Notes under the pieces: model-generated
Databases searched by the model: none
Seen by the model: the letters and a program-made list of their open reading frames with translations, nothing else
Told to the model about the DNA's origin: nothing
Translations under genes and position numbers: made by a program
Assembly: GCF_002858675.1 (NCBI RefSeq)
Contig: NZ_PJZF01000004.1
Span: 124,001 to 188,000, forward strand
DNA from: Chimaeribacter californicus
GTDB lineage: Bacteria > Pseudomonadota > Gammaproteobacteria > Enterobacterales > Enterobacteriaceae
Length of the DNA stretch: 64,000 bases
Reading direction: 5' to 3'
Part shown: piece after piece, positions 54,309 through 62,302 of the stretch
Position numbering within the stretch: position 1 is the stretch's first letter
How the letters are laid out: each line of letters starts with the position of its first letter

Positions 54309-54509
54309 GATGACCCGTTTTTCCCGTCCTCAAAACGCTGTCACTGTTGCGGCTACACCATGTCGAAAATGGCGCTTAACGTCCGTGGGTGGGTCTGCCC
54401 TGAGTGCGGGGCTAACCACGATCGTGACGTAAACGCCGCGAAGAATATCAAAGCGGTCGGGCTGGCTGCGTTAGCCCGCGGAGCGACGGTCAATCCTAAA
54501 GCCGCTTAA
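54309..54509 (+). pseudogene. TnpB (IS200/IS605 family) C-terminal zinc-ribbon remnant
   Basis: A frame from 54309 to a stop at 54509 reads DPFFPSSKRCHCCGYTMSK, then ALNVRGWVCPECGANHDRDV, then NAAKNI. This is the OrfB zinc ribbon with two CxxC pairs and the following RuvC Asp in DRDVNAA. About 67 residues remain of a protein of roughly 370-400; the rest is gone. Confidence 0.85.
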
Positions 54510-54571
54510 CGCGGCTTAGGTAGGTTGCGGTGAAGTGGGAATCTTCGCCCCTCAGGGCAGGGAGCAGTCAA
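54309..54571 (+). mobile_element. IS200/IS605-type element, right-end remnant
   Basis: The tnpB 3' end is followed by GTGAAGTGGGAATCTTCGCC and a small hairpin (GCCCCTCAGGGC) ending near GCAGTCAA, the layout of an IS605-group right end. No left end or tnpA is in the window. It marks the right edge of the sialic acid island. Confidence 0.7.
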
Positions 54572-54664
54572 TTTGACCCACGTTTCGCCCGGAAGTAAAA
54601 AGCCGGGCGAACGCGGTGCCGGTCAGCATCCTTTTCAACCCTGGTCAGAACGGGTCAAAGACAA

Positions 54665-54696
54665 CAAAAAGGGCATGCTTTCGCATGCCCTTTTTT
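54665..54696 (-). terminator. Rho-independent terminator of the catalase gene
   Basis: Stem AAAAAGGGCATGC/GCATGCCCTTTTT with a four-base loop; T-runs on both strands, so bidirectional. It ends 13 bases after the catalase stop. Confidence 0.85.
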
Positions 54697-54708
54697 AACC
54701 CCGCTGCC

Positions 54709-55626
54709 TTAAACCGGCGGCAGGCTTGGGTCGGCGGCGTCCTTGTCCTGCGTGATGCCGGTCGGCGAGGTGGCGCCCAGCTCTGCACCGGTGGTCGGGT
54801 TCACCGACGGGTCGGACTGGGTGCGCTGTGCCATCACCTCGTAGTCCACTTTCTGGTCTTCCGGAATGGTCAGCACAGCCAGGCCGTCGCCGCCATCCAC
54901 CGCCGGTTGCGGGTCTGCTACATACTTGAAGTTCTCATCCGAGTTCCAGCTGCCGCGCACTTCACCTTCATCAGACATGTTGAAGTAGGTGTTGGCAAAC
55001 TCCGGCACCGGCGGCAGTTTGCCCGGCGGGAAGTTATTGCGGATGGCATACAGCGCCTTTTCAAACGAAAGCTGGTGCGCCACTTCACGCGTCATCAGGA
55101 AGGAGAGGGCGTCACGCACGCCGACGTCGTCGGTGAGGTTAATCAGTCGTTCGTAAACAATCTTAGCCCTGGCCTCGGCGGCAATATTGGAGCGGAGATC
55201 GGCTGTCGGCTCGCCGATGGTATCGATATAGGCCGCCGTCCAGGGCACCCCGGCAGAGTTGATCAGCGGCGGGCCGCCACCGTACAGCAGGTTGGTGATG
55301 TGGCTGTCATTGCCGTTGCCGGTCAGGGAGCGGTAAAGGTCGGCCTCACTTTGTGTGCCTTCGGCCAGCTCACCTTTCGCGCCCTTGTTCAGCATGGCAA
55401 CAATGGTGCCGATGATCTCCAGGTGGCTCAGCTCTTCGGTGGCAATGTCCAGCAGCAGGTCTTTGCGCCCTGGGTCATCGTCGCCCAGCCCTTGGGTAAA
55501 GTAACGGCAGGCCGCGGCCAGCTCGCCCTGCGGCCCGCCAAACTGTTCCAGCAACAGGTTGGCAAGGCCGGGGTTCGGCGCGGCGACACGGACGGTGTAC
55601 TGAAGTGATTTCACATGTTTAAACAT
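54709..55626 (-). CDS. Manganese catalase family protein
   Basis: A 305-residue ferritin-like protein that would disproportionate hydrogen peroxide with a dinuclear Mn centre. Ligand segments: Glu in GGPQGELAAACRYF, EELSHLE, AEARAKIVYE, and REVAHQLSFEKAL. The C-terminal tail is long and rich in Asp, Pro and Thr. The ATG has AGGA 7 bases upstream. It lies alone after the nan island; KatN-like genes are sporadic in enterobacteria. Confidence 0.9.
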   Translation of the reverse strand: MFKHVKSLQYTVRVAAPNPGLANLLLEQFGGPQGELAAACRYFTQGLGDDDPGRKDLLLDIATEELSHLEIIGTIVAMLNKGAKGELAEGTQSEADLYRSLTGNGNDSHITNLLYGGGPPLINSAGVPWTAAYIDTIGEPTADLRSNIAAEARAKIVYERLINLTDDVGVRDALSFLMTREVAHQLSFEKALYAIRNNFPPGKLPPVPEFANTYFNMSDEGEVRGSWNSDENFKYVADPQPAVDGGDGLAVLTIPEDQKVDYEVMAQRTQSDPSVNPTTGAELGATSPTGITQDKDAADPSLPPV

Positions 55627-56075
55627 TCGCCATCCTCAATGTTCGGGTGGTCGATTTTCATGGGGGTTCCTGAAAATCGCATTGTGGTGCTGATATAAAC
55701 GAGGTGCTCACATAAAAGCTCCGGCCACGGCAGAGGCCGTAACGGAGGGAGGGGCAGAACTGTGTCAGCGTACGCCGCTACGGCCGGGTTGACATGCCGG
55801 CCAGACGCACAACACGTATAAGTTATAGAACCCGCCAGCGGGCAATGAGAGAAAATGAGCCGGGGAAAGCATCAATTAAGACATTTCTTAAAGTTAAATG
55901 ATGGCGAATCAATAGCGCATTTTGCTTAACATAGAAATAATGTATTGAATAAGAAGAATTTTATGGGAAATGAAATGTCAGGAAGCGCTGTTTTTAAGGA
56001 TTTCGTTAAGAAATTTGTCTAAATATTACACAATATTAGACGGCGTGATGCAGCCTGTACAGCTTTGTATAGACT
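55627..56075. other. Intergenic region between catalase and proP
   Basis: About 450 bases without a gene. The left half holds the catalase promoter; the right half (55850-56040) is AT-rich with many ATTAAG/TTAAAG elements. The 17-base repeat lies here. Confidence 0.4.
55977..55993 (+). repeat. 17-bp direct repeat, right copy
   Basis: GTCAGGAAGCGCTGTTT, identical to 48045-48061, same orientation. Confidence 0.6.
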
Positions 56076-56108
56076 AAAAAAAACAGCCTGCGACAGGGTG
56101 CCGCAGGC
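56076..56108 (-). terminator. Rho-independent terminator of proP
   Basis: On the minus strand, stem GCCTGCG/CGCAGGC with a nine-base loop is followed by TG and eight T, starting 23 bases after the proP stop. Confidence 0.85.
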
Positions 56109-56130
56109 CGGGGAGGGCACACGCAGTACG

Positions 56131-57636
56131 TTATTCGTTGATGCGCGGGTGCTGCTGGATCAGGTTGGCGCGTTTCGCCTCCAGTTCCGCAATCTGCTGA
56201 TTGATGTCGTCGATCTTGTTCTCAATGTTGTCATGGTGTTCGCGCAGGATCTCTTTCGCCTCACTCAGATCCGAGGCGGCCGGGGTGGCGCCACGCAGCG
56301 GCTTGTTGGCGGTCTCTTTCATAAAGATACCGGTCGCCAGGCCCACGATCGCCACCACCATCAGGTAGTAACCCGGCATATAGAGGTCACCGGTGGACTC
56401 GACCAGCCAGGCGGCGATGGTCGGGGTCAGGCCGGCAATCAGCACCGAGATGTTAAAGGCGCTGGCCAGCGCACTGTAACGGATGTGGGTCGGGAACATC
56501 GCCGGCAGGGAAGAGGCCATCACGCCGGTAAAGGCGTTCAGGATCACCGCCAGTAACAGCAGGCCGCAGAAAATCAGGCCGGTGGTATGGCTGTTAATCA
56601 TCATGAAGCACGGCACCGCCAGCAACAGCAGTGCAATACTGCCGCCAATCACAAACGGGCGACGGCCGAAACGGTCACTCAGCAGGCCCATCACCGGCTG
56701 TACAAACAGCATACCCAGCATCACCGCGATAATAATCATCACACCGTGATCTTCCGCATAGTGCAGGTTATGCGACAGGTAGCTCGGCATGTAGGTCAGC
56801 AGCATGTAGTAGGTCACGTTGGTGGAAAGCACCAGACCGATACAGGCCAGCAGGCTGCGCCAGTGGCGGGTGGCAATCTCTTTGAAGGAGACTTTCGGGC
56901 CGTCACGCAGGCCTTCACGGTCACCTTGCTCCAGCTTGTCCACATGCTGCTGGAAAGCCGGGGTCTCTTCCAGCGCGTTACGCAGGTAGAGGCCGATGAT
57001 ACCCAGCGGCAGGGCCAGGAAGAACGGCAAACGCCAGCCCCACTCCAGGAAGCGCGCCTCGCCAACCACCGCAGAGATAATCACCACGATGCCCGCACCC
57101 AGCACGAACCCGGCAATCGAGCCGAAATCGAGCCAGCTGCCCATAAAGCCGCGGCGGCGGTCAGGGGAGTATTCGGCCACAAAGATCGAGGCACCGGTGT
57201 ATTCACCGCCCACCGAGAACCCTTGCGCCATTTTAGCCAGCAACAGCAATATCGGCGCCCAGATGCCGATAGCGTTATAGGAGGGTATCAGGCCGATACA
57301 GAAGGTACTGATCGACATAATGACGATGGTTATCGACAGGATTTTCTGCCGGCCATATTTGTCACCCAATGTGCCGAAGAACATGCCGCCGAGCGGGCGG
57401 ATCAGGAAGGGCACGGAGAAGGTTGCCAATGCGGCGATCATCTGCACGCCGGGATCGGCACCCGGGAAAAAGACCTGGCCCAGGGCGTAAGCCACAAACC
57501 CGTAGACCCCGAAATCGAACCACTCCATGGCGTTACCCAGAGAGGCCGCAGTAATGGCTTTCCGTAACTTTGCATCATCAATGATGGTTACGTCCTTCAA
57601 GCCGATAGGCTTTACTTGTTTCTTACGAAGCTTCAT
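56131..57636 (-). CDS. proP: Proline/glycine betaine H+ symporter ProP
   Basis: A 501-residue osmosensory MFS transporter. Start MKLRKKQVKPIGLKDVTIID, AMEWFDFGVYGF in helix 1 and FGTLGDKYGRQKILS in the 2-3 loop are typical. The C-terminus ends in the coiled coil that tunes osmotic activation (HDNIENKIDDINQQIAELEA, then QQHPRINE), as in E. coli ProP. It is a single-gene unit with its own terminator. Confidence 0.95.
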   Translation of the reverse strand: MKLRKKQVKPIGLKDVTIIDDAKLRKAITAASLGNAMEWFDFGVYGFVAYALGQVFFPGADPGVQMIAALATFSVPFLIRPLGGMFFGTLGDKYGRQKILSITIVIMSISTFCIGLIPSYNAIGIWAPILLLLAKMAQGFSVGGEYTGASIFVAEYSPDRRRGFMGSWLDFGSIAGFVLGAGIVVIISAVVGEARFLEWGWRLPFFLALPLGIIGLYLRNALEETPAFQQHVDKLEQGDREGLRDGPKVSFKEIATRHWRSLLACIGLVLSTNVTYYMLLTYMPSYLSHNLHYAEDHGVMIIIAVMLGMLFVQPVMGLLSDRFGRRPFVIGGSIALLLLAVPCFMMINSHTTGLIFCGLLLLAVILNAFTGVMASSLPAMFPTHIRYSALASAFNISVLIAGLTPTIAAWLVESTGDLYMPGYYLMVVAIVGLATGIFMKETANKPLRGATPAASDLSEAKEILREHHDNIENKIDDINQQIAELEAKRANLIQQHPRINE

Positions 57637-58425
57637 AGCAAAGAGGACCTGTTTTTATGGTTATCAAGGTTTATTGTTTCCGTTGACGCTTATTCTTTAT
57701 ATCAGAAGGATAGACTACAGGGACAGTAAACGGGGTTTTAACGGTCAATGAATAAGCGAAAAATCCAAATAAACCGCTGATCGGATAATTATTACACAGA
57801 ACTATCCGCTGTTCAGAGGTCTGTCCATTATCGCACCGGTAATAAAACAGGTAGTCCCAATGTTAGTGGGTATATATTGCCTGGCGTCCGGGTGATTAAC
57901 GCCAATTTCCCGCCACCGGCAAAAATAGCCTCTCCGCCAGTGGAGCGGGTTTAAAAAAAAGTATACCTTAAGCCCGTCTTATATTTCATTTTTTACAGGG
58001 GTGATTATTTCCGGACGGCTGCACCATAATGGAAATAACGGGTTGTTATTATTGCCTGCCGACAGGGGAATATATTGGCCGGAATAACAGTGGGCGACCC
58101 TGGTGGAATTTACCCCGGCCACACCGCGCCGGGCGCAGTTTCAAAGGTAAAAAAGCGTAAAAAATAGTGTGCTGCCGAAGGGTGCCGTGTGGTCGGGAAG
58201 CGGCGCATTTCCTCTGCGCCTTTTTTCAAGCCCTGGTTTCCCCCGGTAAAAAAATTCATTAAAATTATTAAAAATCAATGTCATGAGTTAATGCTGTGCT
58301 GGCGTGGTGCGCATTTTCAGCGAAAACGCGCCGGGCTGCACGTTTTTGAGGCGTCAACGAGGCTGCAAAACCTCCGGCACATAATGTAACCGGCCTGCCG
58401 CCTGCGGGGAAAACGCATAACAGAG
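57637..58425. other. Long control region between proP and the amine dehydrogenase operon
   Basis: This 789-base stretch holds no gene-like frame. It has an inverted repeat TTATTTCC/GGAAATAA (58005-58012 and 58031-58038), a TGCACCATAATGG segment like half of an NtrC site (58020-58032), a terminator-like hairpin at 58202-58226 and a near-IHF site AATCAATGTCATG (58273-58285). These fit an enhancer-driven sigma-54 promoter, but each is weak alone. Confidence 0.45.
58202..58226 (+). terminator. Terminator-like hairpin inside the mau control region
   Basis: Stem GGCGCA/TGCGCC with a seven-base loop, followed by six T. No gene precedes it on this strand, so it may end a small RNA or an upstream leader transcript. 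Confidence 0.55.
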
Positions 58426-58442
58426 TTGGCATAAGGGTTGCA
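58426..58442 (+). promoter_or_regulatory. Sigma-54 (RpoN) promoter of the amine dehydrogenase operon
   Basis: TTGGCATAAGGGTTGCA has the -24 GG and -12 GC exactly 12 bases apart and matches YTGGCAC-N5-TTGCW except for one or two positions after GGCA. Transcription would start near 58453, leaving a 29-base leader with GGAG 7 bases before mauB. Confidence 0.75.
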
Positions 58443-58481
58443 CAGGCTTTTTCAGCTGTCCTACATTGACCCGGAGCCTGT

Positions 58482-59642
58482 ATGCGATATCTTTCATTAG
58501 CATTATGTACCACCCTGGGAATAGTGAGTTTTACCACCAGTCAGGCCGCAGAACCGTTTAAACCCGAACGCATCAGCGTTGAAAAAAATATATCCCCCGG
58601 CCCGAATGTGTTTGTGCTTGACCAAAACTGGAAGGGGGCAAGCACCATTACCGTCCTCTCCGCCGATGACCTCGCCACCAAAGGAAATATCTCTGACGGC
58701 TTAATCAGCCAGTTCACCTTGTCGCAAGACAAAAAACACCTTTATACCGCCTCGGTATATCCCAAACGAATTATGTCCGGCCCCACGGAAGCCGTGGTGC
58801 AGGATTTTGACATCGCCACCTTAAGCCAAATCAAAGAGATGGAAACCCTGCCGAAAATGGCCCAGGTTGCGCCGTCAATTAATAGCTTCCAGCTCTCAGC
58901 CGAGGACAAATATGCCTTTGTGCAGAATGCCACCCCGGCCGCCTCTGTTTCCGTTATCAGCCTGGCGACCGGCCAGCATCTGCTGGAAGTGCCGACCCCA
59001 GGCTGCTGGGGAATTTACGCCTCGCAGCAGCCGGGTAAGTTCAGTTCGCTGTGCGGGGACGGCACGATCGCCTCTTACCAGATCGCCGCCGATGAGAAAA
59101 ATTATCAGGCCAGTAAAAGCGAAAAGCTGTTCGACAGCGACAAAGATGCGCTGTTCCTCGCCGCGCAGCGTGACGGCGATACCCTGATGTTCACCTCCTT
59201 TAACGGCAACATGGTGCTGGTCTCCGATAAAGAGGCCAAAGCTACCCTGCTGGAGACCTTCAGCTACACCAAAGGCCATAAAGGTCACTGGGTGCCGGGC
59301 GGCTTCCAGATCCTCGCGTACAACAAACCCAATAACCTGATGTTTGTCACCATGCACCCCAACGGCAAAGAGGGCAGCCACAAAGATGCGGCCAAAGAGG
59401 TGTGGGGCATCGACATGGCCAGCCATAAAGTGGTGACACGCTTTAAGGTGGATAACCCGGTGGCCCTCACGGTCAGCGCCACTGCTCAGCCGCTGCTGTT
59501 TACCCTGAAAGACAACGAAGAGGGTGAGGGCGGCACAGTGACCAAATACAGCTTCAGCAACGATAAAAAATTCACGGCCAAAAAGCAGGGCAGTGTGAAG
59601 GGGCTGGGCGACTTCAACCTGCTGCTGCGGGTGGATAACTGA
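58482..59642 (+). CDS. mauB: Amine dehydrogenase large (alpha) subunit
   Basis: A 386-residue periplasmic seven-bladed propeller subunit of a tryptophylquinone amine dehydrogenase. A signal peptide (residues 1-23, ending TSQAA) is followed by the family pieces ISPGPNVFVLDQNWKGASTI, DGLISQFTLSQDKKHLYTAS and KVVTRFKVDNPVALTVSA. The alpha subunit frames the substrate channel of the small subunit. Methylamine and aromatic amine dehydrogenases cannot be told apart by this subunit alone. It begins a tightly packed seven-gene operon. Confidence 0.88.
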   Translation: MRYLSLALCTTLGIVSFTTSQAAEPFKPERISVEKNISPGPNVFVLDQNWKGASTITVLSADDLATKGNISDGLISQFTLSQDKKHLYTASVYPKRIMSGPTEAVVQDFDIATLSQIKEMETLPKMAQVAPSINSFQLSAEDKYAFVQNATPAASVSVISLATGQHLLEVPTPGCWGIYASQQPGKFSSLCGDGTIASYQIAADEKNYQASKSEKLFDSDKDALFLAAQRDGDTLMFTSFNGNMVLVSDKEAKATLLETFSYTKGHKGHWVPGGFQILAYNKPNNLMFVTMHPNGKEGSHKDAAKEVWGIDMASHKVVTRFKVDNPVALTVSATAQPLLFTLKDNEEGEGGTVTKYSFSNDKKFTAKKQGSVKGLGDFNLLLRVDN

Positions 59643-59643
59643 T

Positions 59644-60189
59644 ATGGCCGCCCTCTCTGACATGCTGCATCTCTGCGTGCTGACCTTCCTGGCGCTGCTG
59701 TTCTGCCAGGCGGCACTGCACAAACTCAGCGATCCCCGTCGCTTCTCCGGTTATGTGGCCGATTACGGCGTGCTGCCGCCCGTGCTGGCGCTGCCGGCGA
59801 CCTGGCTGCTGGCCGCGGCCGAAGGGGGCGCGATTGTGCTGACGCTTGTCCCGGCTGCGTCCGCATCCGGGCTGGTGCTGATGGGCGCGCTGCTGGCGTT
59901 GTATGGCGGCGTGATGACCCTGGCCCTGCGGCGCGGCAAGCGCCACATCGACTGCGGCTGCGGCGGCGCACGCCAGCCGCTTTCCCGGCTGCTGGTGGCG
60001 CGTAATGCGCTGTTGCTGGCACTGGCCGGGCTGGCGGCGCTGACCGGCGGCCAGCCGGTGGCCCTGCTCAACCTGGCGGTCGCGATGCTGTTTGGCCTGG
60101 TGCTGTGGCTCGGTTATCAGCTGCTCGAGCAGCTGTTGCGCCTGCATAGCCTGCGCGCGCGGTTAACGCCGGATTCCGTTACCCCTTAA
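59644..60189 (+). CDS. mauE: MauE-like membrane protein for amine dehydrogenase maturation
   Basis: A 181-residue inner-membrane protein with five hydrophobic segments, starting a base after mauB ends. HIDCGCGGARQPLS (paired Cys) and LHKLSDPRRFSGYVADYGVL are typical of MauE, a DoxX/VKOR-like protein needed for disulfides in the small subunit. It is usually paired with MauD, as here. Confidence 0.86.
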   Translation: MAALSDMLHLCVLTFLALLFCQAALHKLSDPRRFSGYVADYGVLPPVLALPATWLLAAAEGGAIVLTLVPAASASGLVLMGALLALYGGVMTLALRRGKRHIDCGCGGARQPLSRLLVARNALLLALAGLAALTGGQPVALLNLAVAMLFGLVLWLGYQLLEQLLRLHSLRARLTPDSVTP

Positions 60190-60203
60190 TCCCTGAGGTG
60201 CCC

Positions 60204-60809
60204 ATGAATACCCTGATCCTTTTTATGCTGGCGTTACTGACGGTGCTGGTGATTGGTTTGATTGTCGCGTTTCTTGCCCTGTCGCGGCAGGTCGGCGTGC
60301 TGTTTGAGCGCATCACCCCGGTGGGGGCGATGATCAATGACAACGGCCCGGCCATTGGTGACCTGTCACCGGTGTTTACCGTGCCGAGCCTGAACCATGG
60401 CCCGGTCACGCTGGGCGGTGCGCAGGCCAAAAGCACGCTGGTGTTTTTCCTTTCGCCCACCTGCCCAATCTGCAAAACGCTGCTGCCGGTGGTGAAAAAC
60501 CTGCACAGCGCCGAGCGGGCGTGGCTCAACATCGTGCTCGCCAGTGATGGCGACAGCGAAAAACAGCGGGCGTTTATCCGCCAGCAGCAGCTGGAAGCCA
60601 TCCCCTATGTGCTGTCGCAGGAGCTGGGCATGGCCTGGCGTGTGGCGAAACTGCCGTTCTCGGTGCTGATCAACCCGCAGGGCGTCATCACGTCCAAGGG
60701 GCTTATCAACAGCCGGGAACAGTTTGAAAGCTTGTTTAATGCGCAGGAGTCCGGCGTTGAGTCGATCCAGGCCTACAGCCGCAAGCCCTCTTTGACCGCC
60801 CACCCTTAA
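60204..60809 (+). CDS. mauD: MauD-like thioredoxin-fold protein
   Basis: A 201-residue membrane-anchored protein: an N-terminal helix (residues 3-28), then a periplasmic thioredoxin/AhpC-like domain with Cys87-Pro-Ile-Cys90 in FFLSPTCPICKTL. MauD supports formation of the many disulfides in the small subunit. The ATG at 60204 has GAGG 6 bases upstream, preferred over a GTG at 60198. It lies 14 bases after mauE. Confidence 0.87.
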   Translation: MNTLILFMLALLTVLVIGLIVAFLALSRQVGVLFERITPVGAMINDNGPAIGDLSPVFTVPSLNHGPVTLGGAQAKSTLVFFLSPTCPICKTLLPVVKNLHSAERAWLNIVLASDGDSEKQRAFIRQQQLEAIPYVLSQELGMAWRVAKLPFSVLINPQGVITSKGLINSREQFESLFNAQESGVESIQAYSRKPSLTAHP

Positions 60810-60825
60810 CCGGCAGGAGAATTTT

Positions 60826-61359
60826 ATGAAATTTCTGACTTCACTACTGGCGTCACTGGATGCGCTTTCCGAACGCAAAATGCGGGACTCGGCCCGGCGG
60901 CTGGGGCGGCGCAGCTTCCTCGCCAAAGCCGGGGCGGTGTTGGTCGGCACCGGGCTGATGCCGCTGCTGCCGTTTGACCGCTCAATGGGCAAGGCGTTTG
61001 CCGCCACCGGCGCGGATGATGCCAATTCCTGTGATTACTGGCGCTACTGTGCGCTGGACGGTAACCTCTGTTCCACCTCCGGCGGCAGCATGACCAGCTG
61101 CCCACCCGGCGCGGAAGCCTCCAAAGTGGCGTGGGTCGGCACCTGCCGCAACCCGCACGACAATAAAGATTACCTCGTGTCCTATAACGACTGCTGCGGC
61201 AAGGCCACGGTGGCCAACTCCACCAGCTGCTTTACCAGCCAGGGGGAACGGCCCGGTTACCGCATGGGGCTGCACAACGACATCAACTGGTGCATGGCGA
61301 ATACCAACAAAGGCTACCACTGCACGGTGGCGACACTGGTGGGGATCGCCAATGAATAA
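60826..61359 (+). CDS. mauA: Amine dehydrogenase small (beta) subunit with TTQ residues
   Basis: A 177-residue catalytic subunit. A Tat signal (GRRSFLAKAG, Arg28-Arg29) precedes the mature part. By alignment from memory with Paracoccus MauA, the TTQ tryptophans Trp57 and Trp108 correspond to Trp103 (VAWVGTC) and Trp155 (INWC), and Asp32 and Asp76 to Asp78 and Asp122. The mature chain has 10 Cys against 12 in Paracoccus, as if one disulfide pair were lost. It oxidises primary amines to aldehydes. It overlaps the next gene by 8 bases. Confidence 0.9.
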   Translation: MKFLTSLLASLDALSERKMRDSARRLGRRSFLAKAGAVLVGTGLMPLLPFDRSMGKAFAATGADDANSCDYWRYCALDGNLCSTSGGSMTSCPPGAEASKVAWVGTCRNPHDNKDYLVSYNDCCGKATVANSTSCFTSQGERPGYRMGLHNDINWCMANTNKGYHCTVATLVGIANE

Positions 61360-61783
61360 ACCGTTAATCCTGGCCGGGCTGTTGACGCTGCTGGCCCCCG
61401 CAGCCTGGGCCGACGGCCATGCGGCCTTTGAGGAGAATTGCGCCAGTTGCCACGGCGCGGATGCAGAAGGGATTGAGGGGCTGGCCCCGCCGTTGCACAA
61501 TGCGGCGTTGTGGAAAACGCTGGGCGACCACCGGCAGGCGTACATTGCCGGGGTGGTCACCGGCGGCATGAGCGGCACCCTTCAGTCAAAAGGCAGCACC
61601 TACGAAGGGCTGGTGATGCCGCCGCTGGGCTACCTCGACACCGCCACGCTGGTGGAGATCACCCATTACGTGCTGAATGACGTAAACCAGATGGGCGATG
61701 GCCCCTCTGCGGCGCTGATCACGCAGTATCAGGCCAGCCCGCCGGAGCACGCGGCATTACGCAAGCTCAGGAACGGGGGGTAA
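61352..61783 (+). CDS. Mono-haem c-type cytochrome (first)
   Basis: A 143-residue periplasmic protein with a signal peptide ending PAAWA and a CASCH haem site (Cys30, Cys33, His34). VMPP near residue 89 offers the axial Met. It overlaps the end of mauA, so it is co-translated and is the obvious electron acceptor of the dehydrogenase in place of amicyanin or azurin. Confidence 0.87.
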   Translation: MNKPLILAGLLTLLAPAAWADGHAAFEENCASCHGADAEGIEGLAPPLHNAALWKTLGDHRQAYIAGVVTGGMSGTLQSKGSTYEGLVMPPLGYLDTATLVEITHYVLNDVNQMGDGPSAALITQYQASPPEHAALRKLRNGG

Positions 61784-61786
61784 GCG

Positions 61787-62275
61787 ATGCCGGGCAAACA
61801 GAGACGAACAGGGGTAAACGTATTGCTGTTGCTGTTGCTGTTGCTGCCCATCGTTGCCTTTGCTGAGAAAAACGTTGCCCAGGCGGAGGCCCATGGTGAA
61901 AAAAACACGCCGTGGCAGAACTATGTGTTGCGCTGTTCCGGCTGCCACGACATGGACGGCTCAGGCTCGCTGGCGGGGGGCATTCCCCCGCTGCCGGGCT
62001 TTCTCGGCACTTTTACCCAGGACCCGGCCGGGCGTCTCTACCTGATGCATGTGCCGGGCATCGTGGCCTCCAGCCTGGACGATGCGCAACTCGCCGAACT
62101 GATGAACTACCTGAATGATAAATGGGGCGATCCGCAGGGCTACCCGGCCTTTACCGCACAGGAGGTGAAAACCCTGCGCGGTACCCCAGTAGAGGATGTC
62201 GTGAAATACCGGCGGCAGCTGGTGAAACGTTATCTGAAAGAGGGCATGAAAACTGCCGACTACCCCTGGCCCTGA
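61787..62275 (+). CDS. Mono-haem c-type cytochrome (second)
   Basis: A 162-residue exported protein with a CSGCH haem site (Cys50, Cys53, His54) and a possible axial Met87. Its signal peptide contains eight consecutive leucines encoded by four TTGCTG units (61823-61846). It is only 3 bases after the first cytochrome, and differs from it too much to be a simple duplicate. Role: second electron carrier, or a helper in cofactor maturation. Confidence 0.83.
   Translation: MPGKQRRTGVNVLLLLLLLLPIVAFAEKNVAQAEAHGEKNTPWQNYVLRCSGCHDMDGSGSLAGGIPPLPGFLGTFTQDPAGRLYLMHVPGIVASSLDDAQLAELMNYLNDKWGDPQGYPAFTAQEVKTLRGTPVEDVVKYRRQLVKRYLKEGMKTADYPWP
61823..61846 (+). repeat. Tandem TTGCTG x4 in the cytochrome signal peptide
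   Basis: Four perfect 6-base units encode leucine pairs. Unit changes would alter the signal-peptide core by two leucines without a frameshift. Confidence 0.8.
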
Positions 62276-62302
62276 CCGGCCGGACACGCTCTGGAACCCT
62301 TT

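Noticed and set aside
54584-54611. TTCGCCCGG/CCGGGCGAA hairpin as nanT terminator
   Set aside because: No T-run follows on the plus strand; kept only as a nearby structure.
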